Source: Cellulomonas sp. KH9 (GTDB lineage: Bacteria > Actinomycetota > Actinomycetes > Actinomycetales > Cellulomonadaceae). Taken from it: DNA of 64,000 nucleotides. Below the pieces are notes generated by a model. It was given only the letters and a program-made list of their open reading frames with translations, was not told the origin of the DNA and ran no database searches. The DNA lies in NCBI RefSeq assembly GCF_900114185.1, contig NZ_FOSE01000003.1, positions 186,001 to 250,000 of the forward strand, read 5' to 3'. Of the stretch, positions 17,455-26,864 are shown piece after piece. Both the position numbers and the translations under genes were made by a program. The stretch's first letter is position 1; each line of letters starts with the position of its first letter.

Positions 17455-19047
17455 TCACGGGCCGGCGGCCGGCACACGCACGACGAACGACGTGCGCCCG
17501 GGCGCGCTGTCGCACGTCAGCGTGCCGCCGTGGGCGGCGACCACCGCCTGGGCGATCGACAGCCCCAGGCCCGTGGACCCCGCGGCGCGGTTGCGGGACT
17601 CGTCGCCGCGCGCGAACCGCTCGAACAGCCGGTCGCGCAGCGCGGGCGGCACGCCCGGCCCGTCGTCGGTCACGGACACCACGACGTCGGCGCCGTCGCG
17701 GCGGACCGCGACCGTCACGTGCGTCCCGGCCGGGGTGTGCCGGCGCGCGTTGGACGTGAGGTTGCCCAGCACCTGGCGCAGCCGGTGGTCGTCGCCGAGG
17801 ACCGTCAGGGCCCCGACCTCGTCGTCGGGCGCGCCCGCGTCCGCCGGCCCCGGCAGGTCCAGGCGCCACACGTGGTCCGGGCCGGCGACGTGCGCGTCGG
17901 CCACCGCGTCGACCGCCAGCGCGGCGAGGTCCACCGGTGCGCGCTCCAGGGGGCGGCCCGCGTCGAGGCGCGCGAGCAGCAGCAGGTCGTCGACCAGCGC
18001 GCTCATGCGCGTGGCCTCGGACTCCACGCGCGCGAGCGCGGCACGGGCGTCCGGCGGCAGCTCCTCGGGGGAGCGGCGCACCAGCTCGGTGTAGCCGCGG
18101 ACCGACGCCAGCGGCGTGCGCAGCTCGTGGCTCGCGTCGGCGACGAACCGGCGGACCTGCTGCTCGGAGTGCTCCCGCTCGGCCAGGGCACGCTCGACGT
18201 GCCCGAGCATCCGGTCGAGCGCCGCGCCGACCTGCCCGACCTCCGTCGACGGGTCGGTGTCACGCTCGTCGACCCGTGCGGTGATCGCGACCTCCCCGCG
18301 GCCCAGGGGCTGCTCGGCCACGCGGGTGGCCGTCGCGGCCAGGCGCGTCAGGGGCGCCAGCTCCCGGCGCACCAGCAGCGACCCGCCGACCCCCGCCACC
18401 AGCAGGGCCCCCGCGGTCGCCAGCACCTCGACGGCCACGTACCGTCCCACGGTCGCCTCGACGCCCGCCGACGGCAGTGCCGTGACCACCAGGTCGTCGT
18501 CGTCCGTGCGCAGCGCCACGGCCCGGTACGCGCCCAGCCCGCCGAGGGTGACCGGGTGCACGCGGCCGTCGGCCGGCACGTCGAGCAGCGCGTCGACCTG
18601 CGCGTCGGACAGGTCCACGAAGGAGGCCTCGGCGTCGAGGTACTGCGCGCGCGTCACACCGTCGCCGACCACCAGGCTGACCGTGCCGACGTCCTGGCCG
18701 GGGGCGTCCAGCGAGGGCGGCGGCCCACCGCGGCGTCCCCGGCCGCCGTCGCCACCGCGCCCGGGGTCGCCACCGCGTCCGGCGTCCGCAGCGGGACCGC
18801 CGTCCGCACCGGGGCCCTCGGCCGGGTCCTCGGGGAACGGTGACGCCTGCGTCGCACGGACGGCGCGTCCCGCCGCGGCCACGGTCCGCTCGTCCACCTG
18901 CGCGAGCAGGGAGCCGCGCAGCGCGACGGTCGACACGACGCCCGTCACCACGCCCACCAGCAGGACGAGGCCCAGCACGACGGCCACGAGGCGGCGCCGC
19001 AACGACCACCGCCGCCCGCCGCGCCCCGGGGCCGGGGCCGGGGCCAT
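17455..19047 (-). CDS. Sensor histidine kinase
   Basis: This 530-residue membrane kinase pairs with the response regulator upstream. Order: a short cytosolic Arg-rich start, first membrane helix (LVAVVLGLVLLVGVVTGVVS), an extracytoplasmic sensor of about 175 residues with a Gly/Arg/Pro-rich disordered insert, a second helix (VLATAGALLVAGVGGSLLV), HAMP, HisKA with His307 in DASHELRTPLASVRGYTEL, and HATPase_c with N-box NLTSNARRHTP and GLGLSIAQAVV. ATG 19047 starts 2 bases after the regulator stop, so the genes are coupled. The signal is unknown. The open frame continues far upstream but is only a shadow of the regulator gene. Confidence 0.93.
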   Translation of the reverse strand: MAPAPAPGRGGRRWSLRRRLVAVVLGLVLLVGVVTGVVSTVALRGSLLAQVDERTVAAAGRAVRATQASPFPEDPAEGPGADGGPAADAGRGGDPGRGGDGGRGRRGGPPPSLDAPGQDVGTVSLVVGDGVTRAQYLDAEASFVDLSDAQVDALLDVPADGRVHPVTLGGLGAYRAVALRTDDDDLVVTALPSAGVEATVGRYVAVEVLATAGALLVAGVGGSLLVRRELAPLTRLAATATRVAEQPLGRGEVAITARVDERDTDPSTEVGQVGAALDRMLGHVERALAEREHSEQQVRRFVADASHELRTPLASVRGYTELVRRSPEELPPDARAALARVESEATRMSALVDDLLLLARLDAGRPLERAPVDLAALAVDAVADAHVAGPDHVWRLDLPGPADAGAPDDEVGALTVLGDDHRLRQVLGNLTSNARRHTPAGTHVTVAVRRDGADVVVSVTDDGPGVPPALRDRLFERFARGDESRNRAAGSTGLGLSIAQAVVAAHGGTLTCDSAPGRTSFVVRVPAAGP

Positions 19048-19049
19048 CG

Positions 19050-19802
19050 TCAGGAGGCCGGGCGGAGCACGTACCCCACGCCGCGCAGCGTGTGCAGCAT
19101 CGGCTCGCGACCCTTGTCGATCTTGCGGCGCAGGTACGACACGTACAGCTCGACGATGTTCGCCTGCCCGCCGAAGTCGTACTGCCACACCCGGTCGAGG
19201 ATCTGCGCCTTGCTCAGCACGCGGCGCGGGTTGCGCATGAAGTACCGCAGCAGCTCGAACTCGGTGGCGGTCAGGCGGATCGCGTCGTCGCCGCGCCACA
19301 CCTCGTGGCTGTCCTCGTCCATCCGCAGGTCGCCGACCACCAGCACGGAGTCCTCGCGCTGCTCGACCGCGCCGGCCCGGCGCAGCAGCGCGCGCAGGCG
19401 CGCCACGACCTCCTCGAGGCTGAACGGCTTGGTCACGTAGTCGTCGCCGCCGGCGGTGAGGCCGGCCACGCGGTCCTCGACCGCGTCGCGCGCGGTGAGG
19501 AACAGGACGGGGACCGTGGGGTGGGTCTGCCGGATGCGCCGCAGGACGTCGAGCCCCGACATGTCGGGGAGCATCACGTCCAGCAGGACCACGTCGGGGT
19601 CGAGCGCGCGGGCCTTGCGGACGGCCTGGTGGCCCGTGTGCGCCTGCTCGGTCTGCCAGCCCTCGTAGCGCAGCACGGTGCACAGGAGCTCGGCGAGGTT
19701 CGTCTCGTCGTCGACCACCAGCGCACGGATGGGTGACCCGTCCGCACGGGCCAGGGCGTCGGGCCGGTGCGACGGGTGCGTGGCGGATGCTGTCGTCGTC
19801 AT
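19050..19802 (-). CDS. OmpR/PhoB-family response regulator
   Basis: This 250-residue regulator has a receiver domain with acidic pocket Asp31/Asp32, phospho-acceptor Asp75 (VVLLDVMLPDMSG), Thr in FLTARD and Lys in DDYVTKPFSLEEV. Its winged-helix DNA-binding domain (ATEFELLRYFMRNPRRVLSK; NIVELYVSYLRRKID) is followed by GVGYVLRPAS. The receiver resembles the PhoP/TrcR type. The first 24 residues are an extra, probably disordered leader. ATG 19802 is followed 2 bases after the stop by the kinase gene. Confidence 0.94.
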   Translation of the reverse strand: MTTTASATHPSHRPDALARADGSPIRALVVDDETNLAELLCTVLRYEGWQTEQAHTGHQAVRKARALDPDVVLLDVMLPDMSGLDVLRRIRQTHPTVPVLFLTARDAVEDRVAGLTAGGDDYVTKPFSLEEVVARLRALLRRAGAVEQREDSVLVVGDLRMDEDSHEVWRGDDAIRLTATEFELLRYFMRNPRRVLSKAQILDRVWQYDFGGQANIVELYVSYLRRKIDKGREPMLHTLRGVGYVLRPAS

Positions 19803-19938
19803 GTGACCAGGCTGTGCGACCGCCCTGAGGTGCGGCTGGAGCGTCCCTGTGAGTTCCCTGAGCCGCGGGGCCCGTGCGGCGGGGCGGGAGGCCCCCGGGC
19901 GGTCACCCGACGTCCCCCGGGTGGCCTACCGTGTGACG

Positions 19939-20895
19939 GTGCACGAGGGTCCTGTCGTCCGGGTGGTCCCGGACCAGCGGCGTCGGCCGCGTGCGCGCGG
20001 CGGGGTCGTGGCCGCGTGCGGTGTCGTGGTCGTCGCGTGCGCCGTGGGCGTGTGGCTGCTGTGGCGGGCGTTCGTCGAGACGTGGGCCGGGCAGCGCGTC
20101 GAGGACGCGGCGCTCGACGGCGCCGCGTTCGGGCAGGGCCGGCTGTGGGCCGTCGCCGAGCCCGTGCTCGACGTCGTGTCCGTCGGCTTCGTCGCCGGCG
20201 GCCTGCTCGGCGCCGCCGTCGTCGCCCTGGTGCGCCGTCGGCTGTCGCTGGCGGTGCAGGTCGCGGTGCTCGTCGGCGGGGCCAACCTGACCACGCGCGT
20301 CGTCAAGCACGCGGTGCTGGACCGTCCCCTGCTGGGCGTGGGTGCGGACTACGGCAACACGCTGCCCAGCGGGCACACCACCGCGGCGGGGTCCGTGGCG
20401 GCGGCGCTGCTGCTCGTCGCGCCGCCGCGCGCCCGTCCCGTCGTCGCGGTGCTCGGCGCCGGGTACACGGCGCTGACCGGGGTCTCGACGCTCGTGGGGC
20501 AGTGGCACCGGCCGTCGGACGTGGTGGCCGGCACGCTCGTCGTGCTCGGCTGGACCGCGCTCGTCTGCGGTGCCATGGCGGCCCGGCCCGGGGTCGCCCC
20601 GACCGCGACGTCGACCCTGCCGCGGGTCGGCGCCGGGGACCCGTGGTGGCAGCGCACGCGACGCACCGCGCTGGGCCTCGCCGTCCTGGGGGCGGCGGCC
20701 GGTGCGGTGGCCGGCGTGCTCCTGGCCCGCACGTGGGCGTACCGCGCGGGGGTCGCGGGTCGCGGCCACGAGCTGCTGGCCTACGGTGGGGGCGTGGCGG
20801 GGGTGGTCGCGGCGTGCTGCCTGACGTTCGCGGCGATGCTCGTGCTGCGGCACGCCGCCGGTTCGCGGGACGAGACGACGTCGGCTCCGGGTTGA
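19939..20895 (+). CDS. PAP2-superfamily membrane phosphatase
   Basis: This 318-residue integral membrane protein carries the acid phosphatase signature in three parts: KHAVLDRP, PSGHTTAAGS and GQWHRPSDVVAG, with the conserved catalytic His in the second and third. Such proteins dephosphorylate lipid phosphates, for example undecaprenyl pyrophosphate or phosphatidylglycerol phosphate, on the outer face of the membrane. About six helices are visible, plus two after the third motif. I chose GTG 19939 because TACCGT ends 6 bases before it; GTG 19849 would add 30 low-complexity residues. It is divergent from the two-component genes. Confidence 0.83.
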   Translation: MHEGPVVRVVPDQRRRPRARGGVVAACGVVVVACAVGVWLLWRAFVETWAGQRVEDAALDGAAFGQGRLWAVAEPVLDVVSVGFVAGGLLGAAVVALVRRRLSLAVQVAVLVGGANLTTRVVKHAVLDRPLLGVGADYGNTLPSGHTTAAGSVAAALLLVAPPRARPVVAVLGAGYTALTGVSTLVGQWHRPSDVVAGTLVVLGWTALVCGAMAARPGVAPTATSTLPRVGAGDPWWQRTRRTALGLAVLGAAAGAVAGVLLARTWAYRAGVAGRGHELLAYGGGVAGVVAACCLTFAAMLVLRHAAGSRDETTSAPG

Positions 20896-20999
20896 CGCCA
20901 GGACGTAGAGTCCCCTCGGAAGCGGTGTCCACGCGTCGTGGCGCGCCCACGGCCGCCACGAGACCGTCGTCACACCCCTCGGCACGGAAGGCCGTTCAG

Positions 21000-23723
21000 A
21001 TGTCTGCAGGTCGCAAGCTCGTCATCGTGGAGTCCCCCGCGAAGGCGCGCACGATCGCCGGGTACCTCGGCGACGGGTACGACGTGGAGGCGTCGGTCGG
21101 GCACATCCGGGACCTCCCGCAGCCCTCGGAGCTGCCCGCGGACATGAAGAAGGGTCCGTACGGCAAGTTCGCCGTCGACGTCGAGAACGGGTTCGCGCCG
21201 TACTACGTCGTCGACGCGGACAAGAAGAAGAAGGTCGCCGAGCTCAAGAAGCTCCTCAAGGAGTCCGACGAGCTCTACCTCGCCACCGATGAGGACCGCG
21301 AGGGCGAGGCCATCGCGTGGCACCTGCTGGCCGAGCTGAAGCCCAAGATCCCCGTCAAGCGCATGGTGTTCCACGAGATCACGCGCGAGGCGATCGCCCG
21401 CGCGCTGGAGAACACCCGCGAGCTCGACGAGCGGCTGGTGGACGCGCAGGAGACCCGCCGGATTCTCGACCGCCTGTACGGCTACGAGGTCAGCCCGGTG
21501 CTGTGGCGCAAGGTCCGCCAGGGCCTGTCCGCCGGACGCGTGCAGTCGGTGGCGACGCGCCTGGTCGTCGAGCGCGAGCGCGAGCGCATGGCGTTCGTCG
21601 CGGCGGAGTACTGGGACGTGACCGGCACGTTCGCCGTGGCCGACGACGCCGAGCCGACGTTCGCCGCACGCCTGACCGGTGTGGGCGGTGCGCGCGTCGC
21701 GTCGGGCCGTGACTTCGACGACCGCGGCGGGCTGAAGTCCCGCGACACGGTCGCGCTCGACGAGGCGCGGGCGACCGCGCTGGTCGCCGGGCTCGAGGGC
21801 GCCGCGTTCACGGTGCAGTCCCTGGAGACCAAGCCGTACACCCGCCGCCCGGCGGCGCCGTTCACGACGTCGACCCTGCAGCAGGAGGCGTCGCGCAAGC
21901 TCCGCATGAGCTCGCGGCAGGCCATGCGCACCGCGCAGTCGCTGTACGAGAACGGCTACATCACCTACATGCGGACCGACTCGCCCGCGCTGTCCACGCA
22001 GGCCGTCGACGCCGCCCGGCGGCAGGTCGCCGAGCTGTACGGCTCGGAGTACGTGCCGGACAAGCCGCGCATCTACACGTCGAAGGCCAAGGGCGCCCAG
22101 GAGGCGCACGAGGCCATCCGCCCCGCCGGTGACCACTTCCGCACCCCGGCGCAGGTGGCGCGCGAGCTGTCCGGCGACCAGTTCAAGCTCTACGAGCTGA
22201 TCTGGAAGCGCACGGTCGCCTCGCAGATGGCCGACGCCCGCGGCCAGACGGCCTCCGTGCGCCTCGCGGCCACGGCCACGCCCGCCGACGGCCCGGTGGA
22301 GACGGTGTTCTCCGCGTCCGGCACGGTCATCACGTTCCGCGGCTTCCTCGCCGCCTACGAGGAGGGCCGCGACCGCGGCCGGTACGACGAGTCCGAGGCC
22401 GGCGCGGCGGGCAAGGACGACGCCCGGCTCCCGCAGATGGCCCAGGGCGACCCGCTCAGCGCGTCCGGGCTCACGGCCGACGGCCACCGCACGTCCCCGC
22501 CGCCGCGCTTCACGGAGGCCTCGCTGGTCAAGGCGCTCGAGGAGCGCGGCATCGGCCGCCCCTCGACGTACGCCGCGACGATCGGCGTCATCCAGGACCG
22601 CGGGTACGTCACCAACCGCGGGCAGGCGCTGGTGCCGACGTGGCTCGCGTTCGCCGTCACGCGGCTGCTGGAGGAGAACTTCGACCGGCTCGTGGACTAC
22701 AACTTCACCGCCGGCATGGAGGAGGACCTCGACGCCATCGCCGCCGGTCAGAAGGAGCGCGTCGACTGGCTGGAGCAGTTCTACTTCGGTGACCGGTCCG
22801 ACTCCGTCCAGACCGGCGGCCTGCGCGGGCTCGTCGACAACCTCGGCGAGATCGACGCGCGCGAGGTCAACTCGATCGACATCGGCGACGGCATCACGCT
22901 GCGCGTCGGCCGGTACGGGCCGTACCTCGAGGCACCCGGCGACGGGCCGGACGCCGACCCGCGTCGCGCCTCCGTGCCGGACGACCTGGCCCCCGACGAG
23001 CTGACGGTCGAGAAGGCCCGCGAGCTGCTCGAGACCATGCCCGACGGCGACAAGGTGCTCGGCACCGACCCGGCGACCGGGCACGAGATCGTCGCGCGCA
23101 ACGGCCGCTACGGCCCGTACGTCACCGAGGTGCTGCCGGAGCCCGAGTTCGACCCGAACCTGTCCGCCGCCGCCCGCAAGAAGGCGCTGGCCGCAGCCCC
23201 CAAGCCGCGCACCGGCTCGCTGTTCTCCTCGATGTCGCTGGCGACCGTGACCCTCGACGACGCGCTGCGGCTGCTGTCGCTGCCGCGCGTGGTCGGCGTG
23301 GACCCCGAGTCCGGCGCCGAGATCACCGCCCAGAACGGCCGCTACGGGCCGTACCTGAAGAAGGGCACGGACTCCCGGACCCTGGCGTCGGAGGAGCAGC
23401 TCTTCGACATCACCCTCGACGAGGCGCTCGCGATCTACGCGCAGCCCAAGCGGGGGCGCGGGCAGACGGCGACCCCGCCGCTGCGCGAGCTCGGCACCGA
23501 CCCGACGAGCGGCAGGCCGATCGTCGTCAAGGACGGCCGGTTCGGCGCGTACGTCACCGACGGCGAGACCAACCGGACCCTGCCGCGGGACGTCACCCCG
23601 GAGTCGATCACCCCGGAGCAGGCCGTGGAGCTGCTGGCCGAGAAGCGCGCGGCCGGCCCGGCCAAGAAGCGCACCACGACCCGCAAGGCCCCGGCGCGGA
23701 AGAAGTCCGCCGCCAAGGGCTGA
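21000..23723 (+). CDS. topA: DNA topoisomerase I
   Basis: This 907-residue type IA topoisomerase relaxes negative supercoils. Seen: the Toprim domain from residue 5 (KLVIVESPAKARTIAGYL; ATDEDREGEAIAWHL), catalytic Tyr323 in YITYMRTDS, and at the C-terminus four topo-repeats marked by GRYGPYL, GRYGPYV, GRYGPYL and GRFGAYV. A Lys/Arg/Ala-rich tail (KKRTTTRKAPARKKSAAKG) follows, as in mycobacterial TopA; no zinc fingers are present. ATG 21000 follows GGAAGG. The reading frame is open far upstream, but that part overlaps the PAP2 gene and is a shadow. Confidence 0.97.
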   Translation: MSAGRKLVIVESPAKARTIAGYLGDGYDVEASVGHIRDLPQPSELPADMKKGPYGKFAVDVENGFAPYYVVDADKKKKVAELKKLLKESDELYLATDEDREGEAIAWHLLAELKPKIPVKRMVFHEITREAIARALENTRELDERLVDAQETRRILDRLYGYEVSPVLWRKVRQGLSAGRVQSVATRLVVERERERMAFVAAEYWDVTGTFAVADDAEPTFAARLTGVGGARVASGRDFDDRGGLKSRDTVALDEARATALVAGLEGAAFTVQSLETKPYTRRPAAPFTTSTLQQEASRKLRMSSRQAMRTAQSLYENGYITYMRTDSPALSTQAVDAARRQVAELYGSEYVPDKPRIYTSKAKGAQEAHEAIRPAGDHFRTPAQVARELSGDQFKLYELIWKRTVASQMADARGQTASVRLAATATPADGPVETVFSASGTVITFRGFLAAYEEGRDRGRYDESEAGAAGKDDARLPQMAQGDPLSASGLTADGHRTSPPPRFTEASLVKALEERGIGRPSTYAATIGVIQDRGYVTNRGQALVPTWLAFAVTRLLEENFDRLVDYNFTAGMEEDLDAIAAGQKERVDWLEQFYFGDRSDSVQTGGLRGLVDNLGEIDAREVNSIDIGDGITLRVGRYGPYLEAPGDGPDADPRRASVPDDLAPDELTVEKARELLETMPDGDKVLGTDPATGHEIVARNGRYGPYVTEVLPEPEFDPNLSAAARKKALAAAPKPRTGSLFSSMSLATVTLDDALRLLSLPRVVGVDPESGAEITAQNGRYGPYLKKGTDSRTLASEEQLFDITLDEALAIYAQPKRGRGQTATPPLRELGTDPTSGRPIVVKDGRFGAYVTDGETNRTLPRDVTPESITPEQAVELLAEKRAAGPAKKRTTTRKAPARKKSAAKG

Positions 23724-23753
23724 CAGGCTCCGGCCCGGCAGGCTCCGGCCCGG
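23724..23753. repeat. Tandem duplicate of 15 bp after topA
   Basis: CAGGCTCCGGCCCGG occurs twice head to tail (23724-23738 and 23739-23753), starting at the base after the topA stop. It is noncoding. It may be part of the transcript end, but I could not fold it into a convincing terminator. Confidence 0.75.
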
Positions 23754-23829
23754 CTGTCGGTGCCCGGCACCGGCGCGGCGTGCAGGGACGGCCTGCCGGG
23801 CGTGCCCGGCTGGCACTAGGTTGGGCGCC

Positions 23830-24843
23830 ATGGCACGCACCGAGGACCCCCGCACCGCCCCGCCGATCCGCTGGGGCATCATCGGCGCCGGCGGCATCGC
23901 CAGCCAGTTCGCCCACTCCGTGCGCGAGTTCACGCGCGCGCAGCTCGTGGCGGTCGGCTCGCGGCACCGTGACCGCGCCGAGCGGTTCGCCACCGCGCAC
24001 GGCATCCCCACGACGCACGTCGGCTACCGGGACCTCGTCGAGGACCCGCAGGTCGACGCGGTGTACGTGGCGACCCCGCACTCCGAGCACCGCGAGCACG
24101 CGCTGCTGGCGATCCGGGCCGGCAAGCACGTGCTGGTCGAGAAGTCGTTCACCCGCAACGTCGCCGAGGCGCAGGAGGTCTTCGACGCCGCCCGCGCCGC
24201 CGGGGTCTTCGTCATGGAGGCGATGTGGACGCGGTTCCTGCCGCACGTCGCCGCGCTGCGCCAGGTGATCGAGGCCGGTGAGATCGGCGACATCGTCAAC
24301 ATCCGCGCCGACCACGGGCAGTACTTCGCGTTCGACCCGGCCAGCCGCCTGTACGACCCGGCGCTCGCCGGCGGGGCCCTGCTGGACCTCGGCGTGTACC
24401 CCGTGTCGTGGGCGCACGACTTCCTCGGGGTGCCCACGGCGGTGCACGCGTTCGGGCAGCTCACGGAGACGGGCGTCGACGGCCAGGTCTCGATGGTCCT
24501 CGACTACGGCCAGGGCCGGCAGGCGACGCTGAACACGACGCTGTGGTCCAAGACCCCGACGACGTCCTCGATCTCCGGCACCGAGGGCTACATCCGCGTG
24601 GCGGGACCGTTCTACGCGCCGACGACCTTCCGCCTGGCGCGCCGCGACGGCCGGGAGTGGACGTTCGACCAGCCCGCAGCCCGCGGCCTGCAGTACGAGG
24701 CGGCCGAGGTGGCCCGCCGGGTCGCCGCCGGGGACACCGAGAGCCCGCTGATGACCTGGCAGGGCACGCTGGACGTGCTGACGACGATGGACGAGGTGCG
24801 TCGGCAGATCGGCGTGACGTACCCGGGGGAGCAGCTCGGCTGA
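23830..24843 (+). CDS. Gfo/Idh/MocA-family oxidoreductase
   Basis: This 337-residue NAD(P)-dependent sugar or inositol dehydrogenase-like protein has an N-terminal Rossmann fold (IRWGIIGAGGIASQFAHS), the family signature AGKHVLVEKSFTRN with the catalytic-region Lys, and a C-terminal alpha/beta domain (GGALLDLGVYPVSWAHDFLG with a candidate catalytic His). It most resembles dihydrodiol dehydrogenase-like members (VMEAMWTRFLP). ATG 23830 lies exactly 7 bases after TAGGTT (23817-23822), a leaderless arrangement. It is not in an operon, so the substrate cannot be inferred. Confidence 0.88.
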   Translation: MARTEDPRTAPPIRWGIIGAGGIASQFAHSVREFTRAQLVAVGSRHRDRAERFATAHGIPTTHVGYRDLVEDPQVDAVYVATPHSEHREHALLAIRAGKHVLVEKSFTRNVAEAQEVFDAARAAGVFVMEAMWTRFLPHVAALRQVIEAGEIGDIVNIRADHGQYFAFDPASRLYDPALAGGALLDLGVYPVSWAHDFLGVPTAVHAFGQLTETGVDGQVSMVLDYGQGRQATLNTTLWSKTPTTSSISGTEGYIRVAGPFYAPTTFRLARRDGREWTFDQPAARGLQYEAAEVARRVAAGDTESPLMTWQGTLDVLTTMDEVRRQIGVTYPGEQLG

Positions 24844-24948
24844 CCCCCGGCGCAGCCGCAGCGCTCCCGGTACGGCGCAGCGCTCCCGCGTGCCCGGGAG
24901 GACCGGGGGCGGTGCGGTGCTGTGGGTACCGGCGACTAGCCTGACGGC

Positions 24949-25659
24949 GTGAGCACCGACCGCACCCCCCGCCCCGACCCGGCACCCGGGGACGCGGTGC
25001 CGCCCGGGGTGCTCGTGTCCTTCGAGGGCGGCGACGGGGTCGGCAAGTCCACGCAGGTCGCCCTGCTGGGGCACCACCTGACGGCGCTCGGGCGCGAGGT
25101 CGTCGTGACCCGGGAGCCCGGCGGCACGCCGCTGGGCCTGGAGCTGCGTCGCGCGGTGCTGCACGGCGAGGACCTGGACCCGCGCACGGAGGCGCTGCTG
25201 TACGCCGCCGACCGCGCGCACCACGTGGCCTCGCTGGTGCGACCCGCCCTCGCACGCGGTGCCGTGGTGCTCACCGACCGCTACCTGGACTCGTCCGTGG
25301 CCTACCAGGGGACGGGCCGCGGGCTCGGCGCGGACGACGTCGAGCAGCTCTCGCTGTGGGCCGTGCAGGGGCTGCTCCCGCACGTCACCGTGCTGCTCGA
25401 CCTGGACCCGGCGGTCGGGCTGGCGCGCCTCACCGGCGACCCGGACCGGCTCGAGGCGGCCGGCGACGAGTTCCACCGGCGCACCCGTGAGGCGTTCCTC
25501 GCCCGCGCCGCGGCGGACCCCGGGCGCTGGCTGGTCCTCGACGCCTCCCAGCCGGCCGAGGTCGTCGCCGCGCAGGTGCGTGCCCGGGTCGCGCCGCTGC
25601 TCGGTGCCTCGCCCGTCGGCGCGGGACCCGTCGGTGCGTCGACCGGGGGTGCGGCGTGA
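24949..25659 (+). CDS. tmk: Thymidylate kinase
   Basis: This 236-residue kinase phosphorylates dTMP to dTDP. Seen: P-loop FEGGDGVGKST at 25-35, the substrate motif TREPGGTPLG, DRYLDSSVAYQGTGRGL, and a C-terminal lid region. Both ends are extended: about 20 Pro-rich residues at the N-terminus and a Gly/Ala tail. GTG 24949 lies 6 bases after TAGCCT (24937-24942). The stop overlaps the holB start as GTGA, the common tmk-holB coupling. Confidence 0.95.
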   Translation: MSTDRTPRPDPAPGDAVPPGVLVSFEGGDGVGKSTQVALLGHHLTALGREVVVTREPGGTPLGLELRRAVLHGEDLDPRTEALLYAADRAHHVASLVRPALARGAVVLTDRYLDSSVAYQGTGRGLGADDVEQLSLWAVQGLLPHVTVLLDLDPAVGLARLTGDPDRLEAAGDEFHRRTREAFLARAAADPGRWLVLDASQPAEVVAAQVRARVAPLLGASPVGAGPVGASTGGAA

Positions 25660-26792
25660 GCGTCTGGGACGACCTGGTCGGCCAGGAGCCGGCCGTCGCG
25701 GTGCTGCGCCGTGCGGTGACCGACCCGTCCGCGATGACGCACGCGTGGCTGCTCACCGGCCCCCCGGGGTCCGGTCGCTCCAACGCCGCGCGCGCCTTCG
25801 CCGCCGCGCTCCAGTGCCCGGCGGGTGGGTGCGGCACCTGTCACGCCTGCACCACCGTGCTGGCGGGTGCGCACCCGGACGTCACGTTCGTCGCGACCGA
25901 GGGCGTGTTCATCCGCGTGGACACGACGCGCCCGCTCGTCGAGCTCGCGCAGCGGTCACCGTCGCAGGGCCGGTGGCGCGTGATCGTCGTGGAGGACGCC
26001 GACCGCTTCAACGACCAGAGCGCGAACGTGCTGCTCAAGGCGATCGAGGAGCCCCCGGCGCGGACCGTGTGGCTGCTGTGCGCCCCGAGCCCGGAGGACG
26101 TGCTCGTGACGATCCGCTCCCGCAGCCGCTCCGTCGCGCTGCGGGTGCCGCCGGTCGACGCGGTCGCCGACCTGCTGGTGCGGCGCGACGGCGCCGACCC
26201 CCGGGTGGCGCAGGTCGCGGCCCGCGCCGCCCAGAGCCACATCGGCATCGCACGCCGGCTCGCGCGGGACCCGCAGGCGCGGGAGCGGCGTGCGGCCGTG
26301 CTGTCCCTCGCGTCGCGCGTGCGCGGGGTGGGTGACGCGGTGCTCGCGGCGGGGGAGCTCGTCGAGACCGCGCAGGCCGACGCGAAGGCCGCCACCGAGG
26401 AGCGGGACGCCGCCGAGCGGAACGAGCTGCTGCGTGGCATGGGCGCGGACGGTGCGCAGCAGCTGCCGCCGTCGCTGCGCGCGCAGGTGCGTCAGCTCGA
26501 GGAGGAGCAGAAGCGCCGGGCGACGCGGGCGCAGCGCGATGTCCTCGACCGGGCGATGGTGGACCTGCTCTCGCTGTACCGCGACGTGCTCGTGGTGCAG
26601 CTCGGCGCCGGCGTGGACCTGGTGAACGTGGAGCAGGAGGCGGAGGTCCGTGCGCTGGCGGCCGGGAGCACGCCGGAGCAGACGCTGCGGCGCATGGACG
26701 CGGTCGGGCAGGCCCGCACGCGCCTGGCGGGAAACGTCGCCCCGCTGCTCGCCGTGGAGGCCATGGCGATCGCCCTGCGACCGCAGGGCTGA
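25656..26792 (+). CDS. holB: DNA polymerase III delta' subunit
   Basis: This 378-residue clamp-loader subunit helps load the beta sliding clamp. Seen: a P-loop in which the Lys is replaced by Arg (GPPGSGRSN), normal for delta', which does not hydrolyse ATP; a zinc module (CPAGGCGTCHAC); VEDADRFNDQSANVLLKAIEEPP as the degenerate Walker B/sensor region; and IRSRSRSVALR in the sensor 1 area. A C-terminal helical collar follows, containing a Glu/Arg-rich coiled stretch (VRQLEEEQKRRATRAQRD). It is translationally coupled to tmk. Confidence 0.94.
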   Translation: MSVWDDLVGQEPAVAVLRRAVTDPSAMTHAWLLTGPPGSGRSNAARAFAAALQCPAGGCGTCHACTTVLAGAHPDVTFVATEGVFIRVDTTRPLVELAQRSPSQGRWRVIVVEDADRFNDQSANVLLKAIEEPPARTVWLLCAPSPEDVLVTIRSRSRSVALRVPPVDAVADLLVRRDGADPRVAQVAARAAQSHIGIARRLARDPQARERRAAVLSLASRVRGVGDAVLAAGELVETAQADAKAATEERDAAERNELLRGMGADGAQQLPPSLRAQVRQLEEEQKRRATRAQRDVLDRAMVDLLSLYRDVLVVQLGAGVDLVNVEQEAEVRALAAGSTPEQTLRRMDAVGQARTRLAGNVAPLLAVEAMAIALRPQG

Positions 26793-26864
26793 CGCGCGCC
26801 GTCCGGCGACGACAGGCCCCGCGGACGGTGCCTGACGCGCCGGTCCGGCGGCTACCGTAGGGGC

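Noticed and set aside
19048-19683. A longer histidine kinase starting inside the response regulator gene
   Set aside because: It would overlap the regulator antiphase; ATG 19047 directly precedes the Arg-rich leader and first membrane helix.
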